This document shows positions 1 to 6,650 of a stretch of DNA of 15,616 nt, in pieces. Each line of letters begins with the position of its first letter. The first letter of the stretch is position 1. Made by a program: the position numbers and the translations under genes. The stretch spans positions 1 to 15,616 of the forward strand of contig CALBTC010000253.1 of the NCBI GenBank assembly GCA_937967805.1, read 5' to 3'. Source of the stretch: an uncultured Anaerolineaceae bacterium (GTDB lineage: Bacteria; Chloroflexota; Anaerolineae; Promineifilales; Promineifilaceae). The notes under the pieces were generated by a model. The model had not been told where the DNA came from. It searched no databases and was given only the letters and a program-made list of their open reading frames with translations.

Positions 1-559
1 TCACGTGGAACTTCACCGTGCGCTCGCTGATGACCAGCTTGGCAGCAATCTCCTTATTTTGCAGCCCCAACGCCAGCTCTTGCAGCACCTCCAGCTCGCG
101 CGGGGTGAGCTGCTCCAAAGGCGGCTCCGGCGGCTGGGCCACCCGCTGCATCAGCTTGTGGGCCACGATGGGCTGCAACAGCGAGCCGCCTTCGTGCACC
201 ACGCGAATGGCGTTGAACAGCTCGTTGCGCGGCGCGCCTTTGAGCAGATAGCCCTGGGCCCCGGCCTGCACGGCCGTCACGATCCGTTCATCCGTGTCAA
301 ACGCGGTAAACATGATCACCCGCTCTTTGGGGTTGGCGGCGCGCAGCCGACGCAGCGTTTCCACGCCGTCCATTTCCGGCATTTCGATGTCCAACAGCAC
401 CACGTCTGGTTTGGTTTCGGCTACTTGCTCGATAGTGGAACGGCCGTTGCCCGCCTGCCCTACCACCTCAAAATCCGGCTGCGTGCTTAAAATCGCCTCC
501 AGCCCATCCCGCACCACCGGATGATCATCCGCTAAAAAAATCCGAATCGGCTCGCTCAT
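1..559 (-). CDS. NarL/LuxR-family response regulator, C-terminus cut by the window edge
   Basis: A cytoplasmic two-component output protein: a phosphoacceptor receiver domain followed by a LuxR-type helix-turn-helix that binds DNA. Read on the minus strand, the protein starts MSEPIRIFLADDHPVV. Visible receiver residues are the acidic pair D11/D12, phosphoacceptor D57 (in LLDIEMPEMDG), T85 and K107 (in YLLKG). The HTH begins near residue 151 with LTPRELEVL and continues through NKEIAAKLVISERTVKFHV, where the window ends after 186 codons. NarL regulators are usually about 210-220 aa, so some 30 residues are missing. The ATG overlaps the TGA of the upstream CNNM-type gene (ATGA) and has a GGAGG Shine-Dalgarno inside that gene, which implies translational coupling. 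The likely partner is the NarL-type kinase at 1957-3108; the pairing is inferred from proximity only. Confidence 0.95.
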   Translation of the reverse strand, partial: MSEPIRIFLADDHPVVRDGLEAILSTQPDFEVVGQAGNGRSTIEQVAETKPDVVLLDIEMPEMDGVETLRRLRAANPKERVIMFTAFDTDERIVTAVQAGAQGYLLKGAPRNELFNAIRVVHEGGSLLQPIVAHKLMQRVAQPPEPPLEQLTPRELEVLQELALGLQNKEIAAKLVISERTVKFHV

Positions 560-1863
560 CTGCCCTCCTCCGGCGGCCCGCCAAAGGCGCTGAGCGGCGT
601 GAGCAATACCTTATCCACCCGCCGCCAATCCATATCCATCACCTCAAAACGAAACCGATCCCACTCAACAATATCCCCTTCTTTGGGCACGCGCCCCAGG
701 TAAATCATGATCAGCCCGCCAATGGTCTGGTAGAAATTACCATCCTCCTCTGGCAGCGATTTGATGTTAAACATCTCCTTCAATTCATCCACAGGAAACA
801 TACCGTCAATCAACCAGGTGCCGTCTTCGCGCGGAATCGCCTCCGGATCGGCCGGATCGCCCACCTCCGGCACGTCACCCACGATTTCTTCCAGCAAATC
901 GTTGAACGTCATCAAACCCTGCAGTTCACCGTACTCATCAATAATAATGGCCATCTGCGCCTGGTCCTTTTTGAACCGTTCCAGCACCTCCAGTACGGGC
1001 AACCCTTCCGGTACGATTAGCACCTGCCGCATCAGCGGCTGCAATTCCAGCGGCTCGTTTGAGAGCGCCTGGGCCAGCAAGTCACGGGCCAAAACAAAGC
1101 CCACCACATTGTCCTCATCCCCCTTCATGACCGGGTAGCGGGAGTGCCGGTTTTCAATGATGATCTGACGGTTTTTTTCCATTGCGTCCTCAAGATCGAG
1201 GTAAACCACATCAGGGCGGGGCGTCATCAAATCGTTCACTCGCCGCTCGCGCAGGCGAAAGACCTGCTCCACCATTTCTTCATTGATTGGTTCAAAGACG
1301 CCGCTCTCTCGCCCTTCTTCCATCAGGAACTGTACCTCTTCGGCGGTCACGGCCGGTTCTCTAGAAGGCTGCAACGGCAGCAGGCGCAGCAGCACACGGG
1401 TAGAGACGCTAAGCAAACTGACCAACGGTGCCGTGATCCGGGCTAAAACACCCATTGGCTGGGCCACACCCATCGACACGCGTTCGGCATAGGCGAGGCC
1501 AATCTGCTTGGGCAGCAGTTCCCCCAGAACCAGCGTCAGGTAGGTAATAACCGCGACTACCAGCCCCTGGCTCACTACCTGGCTGTAAGCGCCAATCACG
1601 GGTAGTTCGCGCAGCAATGGCTCAAGCTGGCGAGTAACGGCCGCTTCACCAAACACACCGGCCAAAATGTTTACCAGCGTAATGCCAATTTGAATGGTCG
1701 AAAGAAAGTCATCCGGGTTTTCAGCCAGACGCAGCGCAGCAGCAGCGCGGACGCTGCCCCCTTCGGCCTGGGTTTTTAAACGGGCCTTGCGCGCAGCAAC
1801 CACGGCAATCTCTGACATGGCAAAGAGCCCGTTGGCAAGAATTAAGATCAAAATAATCCACAT
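556..1863 (-). CDS. CNNM/CorC (HlyC)-family membrane protein with paired CBS domains
   Basis: A 435-aa integral membrane protein of the DUF21-CBS-CorC_HlyC family. Members are linked to Mg2+/Co2+ and other divalent-cation efflux, and are often mislabelled 'hemolysin'. Residues 1-165 form the DUF21/CNNM membrane domain (first helix at 3-20, family motifs STIQIGITL at 55-63 and GELLPK at 114-119). CBS1 lies at about 208-265, CBS2 at about 275-330, and the C-terminal transporter-associated domain at about 345-425. Length and architecture are complete for the family. The ATG at 1863 has AGGAG about 10 nt upstream. It lies between a histidine kinase gene and a response regulator gene on the same strand and overlaps the regulator by 4 nt, so the two are almost certainly co-transcribed. 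The ion transported cannot be told from sequence. An effect of the two-component pair on this protein, or the reverse, is inference. Confidence 0.95.
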   Translation of the reverse strand: MWIILILILANGLFAMSEIAVVAARKARLKTQAEGGSVRAAAALRLAENPDDFLSTIQIGITLVNILAGVFGEAAVTRQLEPLLRELPVIGAYSQVVSQGLVVAVITYLTLVLGELLPKQIGLAYAERVSMGVAQPMGVLARITAPLVSLLSVSTRVLLRLLPLQPSREPAVTAEEVQFLMEEGRESGVFEPINEEMVEQVFRLRERRVNDLMTPRPDVVYLDLEDAMEKNRQIIIENRHSRYPVMKGDEDNVVGFVLARDLLAQALSNEPLELQPLMRQVLIVPEGLPVLEVLERFKKDQAQMAIIIDEYGELQGLMTFNDLLEEIVGDVPEVGDPADPEAIPREDGTWLIDGMFPVDELKEMFNIKSLPEEDGNFYQTIGGLIMIYLGRVPKEGDIVEWDRFRFEVMDMDWRRVDKVLLTPLSAFGGPPEEGR

Positions 1864-1895
1864 TAGCGTATTTCTCCTGCATATGCAGCATGTAA

Positions 1896-1951
1896 AACCT
1901 CCCGCAGGTTCCGTCTACGGCCACCGTTTGGGCCTAAACCTGCGGGAGTTT
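1896..1951 (-). terminator. Terminator-like hairpin after the GAF kinase
   Basis: Two 12-nt arms, CTCCCGCAGGTT (1899-1910) and AACCTGCGGGAG (1937-1948), pair perfectly around a 26-nt loop. Read on the minus strand, the stem begins a few bases after the kinase TAA and ends in GGTTTTA, a short U tract. It could terminate or attenuate transcription between the kinase and the CNNM-type gene. The long loop and the tract of only four Ts make it a weak intrinsic terminator candidate; it may instead be a repeat element. Confidence 0.5.
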
Positions 1952-1956
1952 GTGAG

Positions 1957-3108
1957 TTATGAAAGCGGCAGTTCAGCCTCTACGCGGGTTCCCTGGCCGG
2001 GGGTGCTTTCGATATGGAAACGGCCGTTTAACAACTTCACCCGCTCATTCAAGCCCACCAGGCCAAAGCGGCTGCTGGACACATCATCTAAATCAAAGCC
2101 ACGCCCGTCATCTTCCACGGTGAGGGTCACCAACTGAGGCGTTGCCACCAATTTTACCGTGATTTGGCCGGCCCGGGCGTGCTGGCAGGCATTATTAATC
2201 GCTTCCTGGGCAATGCGGTAAAGGCCAGTTTCCACCCGTGGTGGCAGCGGCTGGTTGCCGCCCGTCACCAACAAATCGACCGGCAGCGGCGCTTCCTCTG
2301 CCAGCAGCACCAGCGCCTCTACCAACGTGCGCCCGGCCAGCGGCGCGGCGCGCAAATCCAGCACCGAGCGGCGCGCTTCTTCCAGGTTGGCCCGCGTGAG
2401 CGACAGCGCCTGCTGCACCATTTTGCGGATGCGGGCCGGGTCGGCTGCCGCTTCCAGCAGCGCATCGGCCGATTCTAGTTGCAGGGATACGGCCGTCAGC
2501 CCCTGCGCCAGCGTATCGTGAATCTCCCGCGCCAGCCGATTGCGCTCTTCCACGGCGCCCACCTGGGCACTGCGTTCAAACAGCCGTGCCCGCTCTACGG
2601 CAATGCTCAACATGTCGCCAATGGTATACAAAAGCTGCAAATCATCGGGGGAGAGCTGTCGCCAGTCGGTGCTGGCCACGTTGAGCACGCCCAGCTTTTT
2701 GCCGTGGGCATAGAGGGGAATGCTGGCATGGTAACGCAGCCCGTCGGTGCCATCGACCAAATTTTTCAGGCGGCTGCACGTCACCACGTTCACGTTGGCC
2801 GCACCGTCCAGATCGCCCTCGCGGTAGGTGTCCAGGCAGTAGCAGCTCCCTTCCATTTTATGGGGATGATTGGCCAACGCGGGGGGCAGATTTTGGGCGG
2901 CGGCCAGGTATGATTGATTGTCGTCTTCGCGCAGCAGCCAGACCCAACCGGTTTGCAAATCGAGCAGGTCGGCCACCTGGGCCAGGGTAACCTGTAACGC
3001 CTGCTCCAAATCGATAGAGCGGTTCAGTGCCTGGGCCATGCTGTTGATAATCGAGAGTTCGGCATTGCGCCGCTTGAGCCTCTCGGCGTGTTCATCTTGT
3101 TGGGACAT
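1957..3108 (-). CDS. Soluble GAF-domain sensor histidine kinase, NarL type (HisKA_3)
   Basis: A 383-aa cytoplasmic kinase with no membrane segment. An N-terminal helix (about 5-30) precedes a GAF sensory domain at about 30-175. The HisKA_3 dimerisation/phosphoacceptor helix reads EERNRLAREIHDTLAQG with phosphoacceptor H197. The HATPase domain carries the N box (N305/N306 in RIAQEAINNACQHA), the G1 box (DDGRGFD at 333-339), FGLVGL (348-353) and GQGT (371-374). The catalytic core is complete. The GAF domain has a cysteine set, C89-x-C91 and C111 (GSCYC...TCSRL), which could bind a cofactor or sense redox; this is unproven. No clear Shine-Dalgarno precedes the ATG at 3108. It is divergent from coaX, upstream of the CNNM-type and response-regulator genes, and probably phosphorylates the regulator at 1-559. 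Confidence 0.95.
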   Translation of the reverse strand: MSQQDEHAERLKRRNAELSIINSMAQALNRSIDLEQALQVTLAQVADLLDLQTGWVWLLREDDNQSYLAAAQNLPPALANHPHKMEGSCYCLDTYREGDLDGAANVNVVTCSRLKNLVDGTDGLRYHASIPLYAHGKKLGVLNVASTDWRQLSPDDLQLLYTIGDMLSIAVERARLFERSAQVGAVEERNRLAREIHDTLAQGLTAVSLQLESADALLEAAADPARIRKMVQQALSLTRANLEEARRSVLDLRAAPLAGRTLVEALVLLAEEAPLPVDLLVTGGNQPLPPRVETGLYRIAQEAINNACQHARAGQITVKLVATPQLVTLTVEDDGRGFDLDDVSSSRFGLVGLNERVKLLNGRFHIESTPGQGTRVEAELPLS

Positions 3109-3134
3109 ATCTGTATTTAACTGTGAAAGTGGGG

Positions 3135-3212
3135 AAGTGGCAAGTTTGCAAGTGGCAGGTATGCAAGTAGCCTGCCACTTGCATACCTGCCCACTTGCCT
3201 ACTCGCTTACCT
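3135..3212. repeat. Short 7-8 bp repeats forming a long inverted repeat between divergent genes
   Basis: The left half is a run of units AAGTGGC, AAGTTTGC, AAGTGGC, AGGTATGC, AAGTAGC (3135-3171). The right half is its approximate reverse complement (about 3172-3212). Residues 3148-3168 pair with 3177-3198 with one bulged base and an 8-nt loop. It fills most of the gap between the divergent kinase and coaX genes, so it must overlap or adjoin their promoters. It has no spacer-repeat structure of a CRISPR array. Confidence 0.8.
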
Positions 3213-3231
3213 GCTATACAATCCCCACCCA
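3213..3231 (+). promoter_or_regulatory. Candidate -10 element for a leaderless coaX transcript
   Basis: TATACAAT at 3215-3222 resembles a -10 element and ends only 8 nt before the coaX ATG at 3231. No Shine-Dalgarno lies between them. If this is the promoter, transcription would begin at or very near the start codon, giving a leaderless mRNA. A convincing -35 is not visible because the repeat array lies immediately upstream. Confidence 0.35.
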
Positions 3232-4028
3232 TGTTACTGGCACTTGATATCGGCAACACCAACATTACCCTGGGCGTCTGGAACGGCCGTTCCTGGCAGC
3301 ACCAGTGGCGTTTACTCACCAATCCGGCCCAAACGGCCGATGAATACGGTATTGTGTTGAAGATGCTGCTGAAGGATGCGGGGGTTTTAACGGCCGTCGA
3401 TCAAGCGATCATGGCCAGCGTCGTGCCGGCGCTCAGCCAAACCTTTAGCCGAATTTTTCAGCGGCAGCTTGCGGTTCCGCTGCTCACGGTCAGTTCAGAA
3501 TTACCGATGGGGCTTAAAATTTTGGCCGACGTGCCCGAAGCGGTGGGAGCAGACCGGCTGGTGAACGCCGTGGCCGCCTACGAGCTGTTTCAAGGGCCAT
3601 GCATCATCATCGACATGGGCACGGCAACTAAGTTTGACCTCGTGTCGGCTAAGCAAGAATTTTTGGGCGGCGTCATTGCCCCCGGCCTGGGATTGGCCGC
3701 CGAAGCGCTGGCCAGCCGCGCCGCCAAGCTGAGCCACGTCTCCCTGGAAGCGCCGCCGCGCACCATCGGCACCAACACGGTGCACGCCATGCAGTCTGGC
3801 CTGATTTTTGGCTACCTGGCCCTGATCGAAGGCTTGGTGTCCCGGCTAAAGGGCGAACACCCCGACCGCTTCCAACAAATTCACACCCTGGGTACCGGCG
3901 GCCTAATCGATTTGATAGCACCACATACGGCCGTCATCGACCACATCGATCCCTGGCTAACCCTGACCGGACTGCGCGTCATTCATGAGCGGGTGATGCG
4001 CTCTGCCGGTGACAAGGTGACAAGGTGA
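3231..4028 (+). CDS. coaX: Type III pantothenate kinase
   Basis: Phosphorylates pantothenate with ATP, the first committed step of coenzyme A synthesis, in the cytoplasm; CoaX enzymes belong to the acetate/sugar kinase/Hsp70/actin fold. The 265-aa product has the expected motifs: N-terminal phosphate loop DIGNTN with catalytic D6, GADRLVNA (106-113), the second phosphate motif IIDMGTATKFD (126-136), GGVIAPGLGL (146-155) and IGTNTVHAMQSG (179-190). Length is normal (about 255-270 aa). I chose the ATG at 3231 because DIGNT must lie within a few residues of the start; an upstream in-frame ATG at 3195 would only translate the intergenic repeat. The C-terminal SAGDKVTR is encoded by a GTGACAAG tandem repeat and looks like a recent extension. 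The stop overlaps the next gene's GTG start. Confidence 0.96.
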   Translation: MLLALDIGNTNITLGVWNGRSWQHQWRLLTNPAQTADEYGIVLKMLLKDAGVLTAVDQAIMASVVPALSQTFSRIFQRQLAVPLLTVSSELPMGLKILADVPEAVGADRLVNAVAAYELFQGPCIIIDMGTATKFDLVSAKQEFLGGVIAPGLGLAAEALASRAAKLSHVSLEAPPRTIGTNTVHAMQSGLIFGYLALIEGLVSRLKGEHPDRFQQIHTLGTGGLIDLIAPHTAVIDHIDPWLTLTGLRVIHERVMRSAGDKVTR

Positions 4029-4031
4029 CAG
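4009..4031 (+). repeat. GTGACAAG octamer tandem repeat spanning the coaX stop and next start
   Basis: Units GTGACAAG (4009-4016), GTGACAAG (4017-4024) and the partial GTGACAG (4025-4031). The third unit contains both the TGA stop of coaX (4026-4028) and the GTG start of the lipoprotein gene (4025). The preceding AAG plus G makes a minimal AAGG purine tract, too close to the start to be an ideal Shine-Dalgarno. Confidence 0.9.
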
Positions 4032-5569
4032 AATTGCAAAAGCAGCAACAACCCGCTAACCATTCTTTACTGATTACTGTTTACTGCTTACTGCTTACCG
4101 GCCTCCTCACCGCCTGCGGATTAGCCAACCCGCCCCGCCTGGCCACCGCCACCGCTCAGGCGGCGTTTACCCCTACCCCTTCACCAGAACCACTCATTTT
4201 ACCTGTGGCTACGCCCACGGCCGTTTCCGGCAGCAGTCCAGGCGATTTGGCAGCCCAGGCTGAACCCAACCCGTCACTCACCGTGTGGGTCAACGAAACG
4301 TCGGAAGCACACGAGCAAATGCTGGATGAAATGGCCGCCGATTTTGAGGCGCAGCACAGCATCGACGTAGAGATGGTCCTCGTATCGCCGCAGCTTCTGC
4401 CCGATTTGGTGAATACGGCCGTGCTTTCCAACACACTGCCCGACATCATCATCCACCCCGTTGAGTTCAGCGTCGGCTGGGCCGAGCGGGGCATTTTTGA
4501 CACGGCCGCCAATGCTGAAGCCCTGGCCCAGCTGGATGCCGGCACGTTTAATCCCGACGCGCTCAACCTGGTCCAAACCAGCAGCGGCCAGCCTGCCGCC
4601 CTGCCCAACAGCGGCTACCATCAGCTCATTATCTACCGCACCGACTGGTTCGAGGAGCGCAATCTGTCCGTCCCCAACAGCTTCCGCGCCCTCTCCGCCG
4701 CCGCCGAAGCCATTACTGACCGTGAAAATTTGGTGGCCGGTTTTGTTGTGCCTACCGAAGCCAACCTAGTAACCACCCAGCAAATCTTCGAGCACATGGC
4801 GCTGGCCAACGGCTGTCAGCTCGTCGATGAAGCGGGTGAGCTTCAGCTGCTGGAACCAGAGTGTGCCTCAGCGCTCAACTTTTATTACACCATCATCAAC
4901 CAAAACAGCCCGATTGGGGTGCAGACAGACACCAGCACGCGCAACGCTTACCTGGCCGGCCGCACCGGGCTGATCATGGGGCCACCCAGCCTGCTGCCGC
5001 AGCTGGCCGGGCTGGACCCCGAGGCGCCGCCCACCTGCCCCCAATGCCTGGCCACGCCAAATTTTCTGGCGCAAAACAGCGGCTTTGTGACGGACATCAA
5101 CGGGGCAGCGTTTGGCAACATCAGTCTGTTGGGCATTACGAGTGCGGCGGAAAGGGAAACGGCCGTCCGCTTCACAACTTACTGGTTCAACGAAGGGTAC
5201 GAAGAGTGGCTCTCAGTCGATCCGGAACGCAAAGTACCGATGCGCCTGGGAACGGCCGAAAATCCGCGCCAATTTATAGATAGCTGGGGCAGCCAGCCGC
5301 TGGCCGGCAGCGAGCAAACGCTGGAATCGCTCTATGGTCCCGAGGTGGTTGCTACCCTGCGCGAAGGCATCGCCACCACCGGGCGCTGGGGGCTGCCGCA
5401 AGGACAGGGCGAACTCATCACCATCCTGTATGAAGAGCTTACCCTTTCCATTGTGCTGCAAGAAATGTTGAGTGGCTATTTTTCCAGTGACCAATCTATA
5501 ATAGAGGCGTACAATCGAATTATTGAGCTTATTCCTGATTACGCTTTTCCAAATTTGACCGATAATTAG
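4025..5569 (+). CDS. Extracellular solute-binding lipoprotein (SBP family 1, ABC uptake)
   Basis: A 514-aa lipid-anchored periplasmic-binding-fold protein of the family that delivers sugars or similar solutes to ABC importers. The N-terminus shows a signal peptide with hydrophobic core at 15-29 and lipobox LTAC, so lipidation is expected at C31. An Ala/Pro/Thr-rich linker (32-82) would hold the protein off the membrane. The binding fold begins near residue 84 (SLTVWVNETSEAHEQML), includes LPDIIIHP (138-145) and a typical mid-domain YLAGRTGLIMGP (309-320). Four mature cysteines (C264, C280, and the CPQC pair C338/C341) could form disulfides. The start is GTG at 4025, overlapping coaX. No permease or ATPase gene lies in the window, so the ligand and transporter are unknown. 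The signal-peptide core is encoded by a heptamer tandem repeat. Confidence 0.9.
   Translation: MTELQKQQQPANHSLLITVYCLLLTGLLTACGLANPPRLATATAQAAFTPTPSPEPLILPVATPTAVSGSSPGDLAAQAEPNPSLTVWVNETSEAHEQMLDEMAADFEAQHSIDVEMVLVSPQLLPDLVNTAVLSNTLPDIIIHPVEFSVGWAERGIFDTAANAEALAQLDAGTFNPDALNLVQTSSGQPAALPNSGYHQLIIYRTDWFEERNLSVPNSFRALSAAAEAITDRENLVAGFVVPTEANLVTTQQIFEHMALANGCQLVDEAGELQLLEPECASALNFYYTIINQNSPIGVQTDTSTRNAYLAGRTGLIMGPPSLLPQLAGLDPEAPPTCPQCLATPNFLAQNSGFVTDINGAAFGNISLLGITSAAERETAVRFTTYWFNEGYEEWLSVDPERKVPMRLGTAENPRQFIDSWGSQPLAGSEQTLESLYGPEVVATLREGIATTGRWGLPQGQGELITILYEELTLSIVLQEMLSGYFSSDQSIIEAYNRIIELIPDYAFPNLTDN
4067..4101 (+). repeat. TTACTGN heptamer tandem repeat inside the lipoprotein signal peptide
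   Basis: Five consecutive heptamers: TTACTGA, TTACTGT, TTACTGC, TTACTGC and the diverged TTACCGG. Because 7 is not a multiple of 3, successive units are read in different frames and give the hydrophobic run L-L-I-T-V-Y-C-L-L-L-T that forms the core of the signal peptide. Confidence 0.9.
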
Positions 5570-5570
5570 A

Positions 5571-5628
5571 GATTGAAGATTGGAGATTGGAGATTGAGTG
5601 AATCTCCAATCTCCAATCTCTAGTCTCC
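5571..5628. repeat. Heptamer repeat GATTGGA/AATCTCC forming a perfect 19-bp hairpin
   Basis: Direct heptamers GATTGAA, GATTGGA, GATTGGA, GATTGAG (5571-5598) are followed by the inverted set AATCTCC, AATCTCC, AATCTCT, AGTCTCC (5601-5628). Positions 5577-5595 pair perfectly with 5601-5619 around a 5-nt loop. A run of six Ts lies at 5635-5640, about 15 nt past the stem, so it could act as a weak terminator between the lipoprotein and hydrolase-like genes; it is more likely a repeat element. Confidence 0.85.
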
Positions 5629-5645
5629 TCACAGTTTTTTCTACC

Positions 5646-6644
5646 ATGACCTCAACTTTACCCTACACGGAAGAACCCTTTGGCATCCTGACTGACGACA
5701 ATTTGTACCTGGACTGCGTTTTGGTGAAGCCAACCGGGTTGTCTGATGAAGATTTGCGCGCCATTCGCGTTTGGGTTCCCAAATATCCGCTGACGAAATC
5801 AAGCGTCATCACCTGCGCCCGGCAAGAGGTGCGCTCCCACGGCGCCAGGCGCAAGGTGGCCCACCTGGTGTTTGACCTGCGCGGTACGGGAGACAGTGAA
5901 GGGGCCATGGGTGACAATAATTTTGATCAGGATTTACACGCCATTGCTGAATGGGCCAGGGAGCGCTTTGGCCGGATTAATTTTGGCTTTTTGGGCACGC
6001 CGGATGCGGGAAACGGCCGTGTCAACCTCTGGCCCTTGCGACCCGGTTCGGTCATGGAAAGCTACCATTATCCCGCCACCGGCAGCCTACTGCCGCCCAC
6101 CGTGCTTTATCTTTCCACCTACGGCAGCTTCAGCCGCACCGACGACGCCGTCTGCAACAAGCTGGCTGAGGCCGGCTATCATGTCTATGGGGTTGACCCG
6201 CTGCGCTACCTGCTGCACGCTAGCGCCAACCACCGCCTCAACCCGGACGACCTGGCCGCCGATCTGCAAATCCTGATCCAGATGCTGCCCAGCAAGCCAA
6301 TTATCATCGGCCAGCCGCTGGCGGCGGGCCTGGCACTGATGTGGACCAGCCGGGTGAACAAGGTCGCCGGCGTCATTGCCGTGGGGCGCGCCCAGGCTGG
6401 ACTGTCGCCCAGCCACATCTTTCACAACAACAACCCGTACACCTACCTGCTGCACCGCCACGTCCCAGATATCTCGCCGCGCCCGCTGGCCCTGGTGCAG
6501 CTCAAGGGCAATGCGCTGGGCGGCGACGAAGATGAGATGACCACGCTGATGCAAAGCAGCAAAATGCCCAACCGTCTGGAGCAGGTCAGCAGCCTGTCGC
6601 TGGATTTGTTATTGGAGTTGTTAACCTGGGTGCAGCAAGCTTAA
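5646..6644 (+). CDS. Tandem alpha/beta-hydrolase-like protein lacking nucleophile serines (function unknown)
   Basis: A 332-aa soluble protein with features of the alpha/beta-hydrolase fold twice over. The first half shows VFDLRGTGDSEG (75-86), an acidic helix (DQDLHAIAEWA) and an elbow-like FGFLGTPDAG (113-122). The second half shows VLYLSTYGSFS (153-163), AEAGYHVYGVDP (174-185), a similar acidic helix (DDLAADLQIL) and elbow IIIGQPLAAG (219-228). In both elbows the usual G-x-S-x-G serine is replaced by proline (P119, P224), so classic esterase or peptidase chemistry looks impossible. No signal peptide is present. The ATG at 5646 lacks a Shine-Dalgarno; an in-frame GTG at 5598 with a GGAG upstream would add 16 residues translated from the repeat and is less likely. 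It may be a binding or scaffold protein, possibly related to exosortase-type or CocE-type hydrolases. The duplication is my reading by eye, not a structural result. Confidence 0.7.
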   Translation: MTSTLPYTEEPFGILTDDNLYLDCVLVKPTGLSDEDLRAIRVWVPKYPLTKSSVITCARQEVRSHGARRKVAHLVFDLRGTGDSEGAMGDNNFDQDLHAIAEWARERFGRINFGFLGTPDAGNGRVNLWPLRPGSVMESYHYPATGSLLPPTVLYLSTYGSFSRTDDAVCNKLAEAGYHVYGVDPLRYLLHASANHRLNPDDLAADLQILIQMLPSKPIIIGQPLAAGLALMWTSRVNKVAGVIAVGRAQAGLSPSHIFHNNNPYTYLLHRHVPDISPRPLALVQLKGNALGGDEDEMTTLMQSSKMPNRLEQVSSLSLDLLLELLTWVQQA

Positions 6645-6650
6645 GTGCCC

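Noticed and set aside
5..490. Plus-strand 161-aa frame at the left edge
   Set aside because: The minus strand there encodes an unmistakable response regulator with all receiver and HTH motifs.
3135..3212. CRISPR-like array
   Set aside because: Units are only 7-8 bp with no unique spacers, and the right half is an inverted copy.
3195..3230. Upstream ATG for coaX
   Set aside because: It lies in the repeat array and would place the DIGNTN motif too far from the N-terminus.
5577..5640. Confident intrinsic terminator after the lipoprotein gene
   Set aside because: The T run is about 15 nt away from the stem and the stem is AT-rich; kept as a repeat with only possible terminator function.
5598..5645. 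GTG start extending the hydrolase-like protein by 16 residues
   Set aside because: The extension would be translated from the inverted heptamer repeat; it has a GGAG upstream so it is not impossible, but the ATG at 5646 is more natural.
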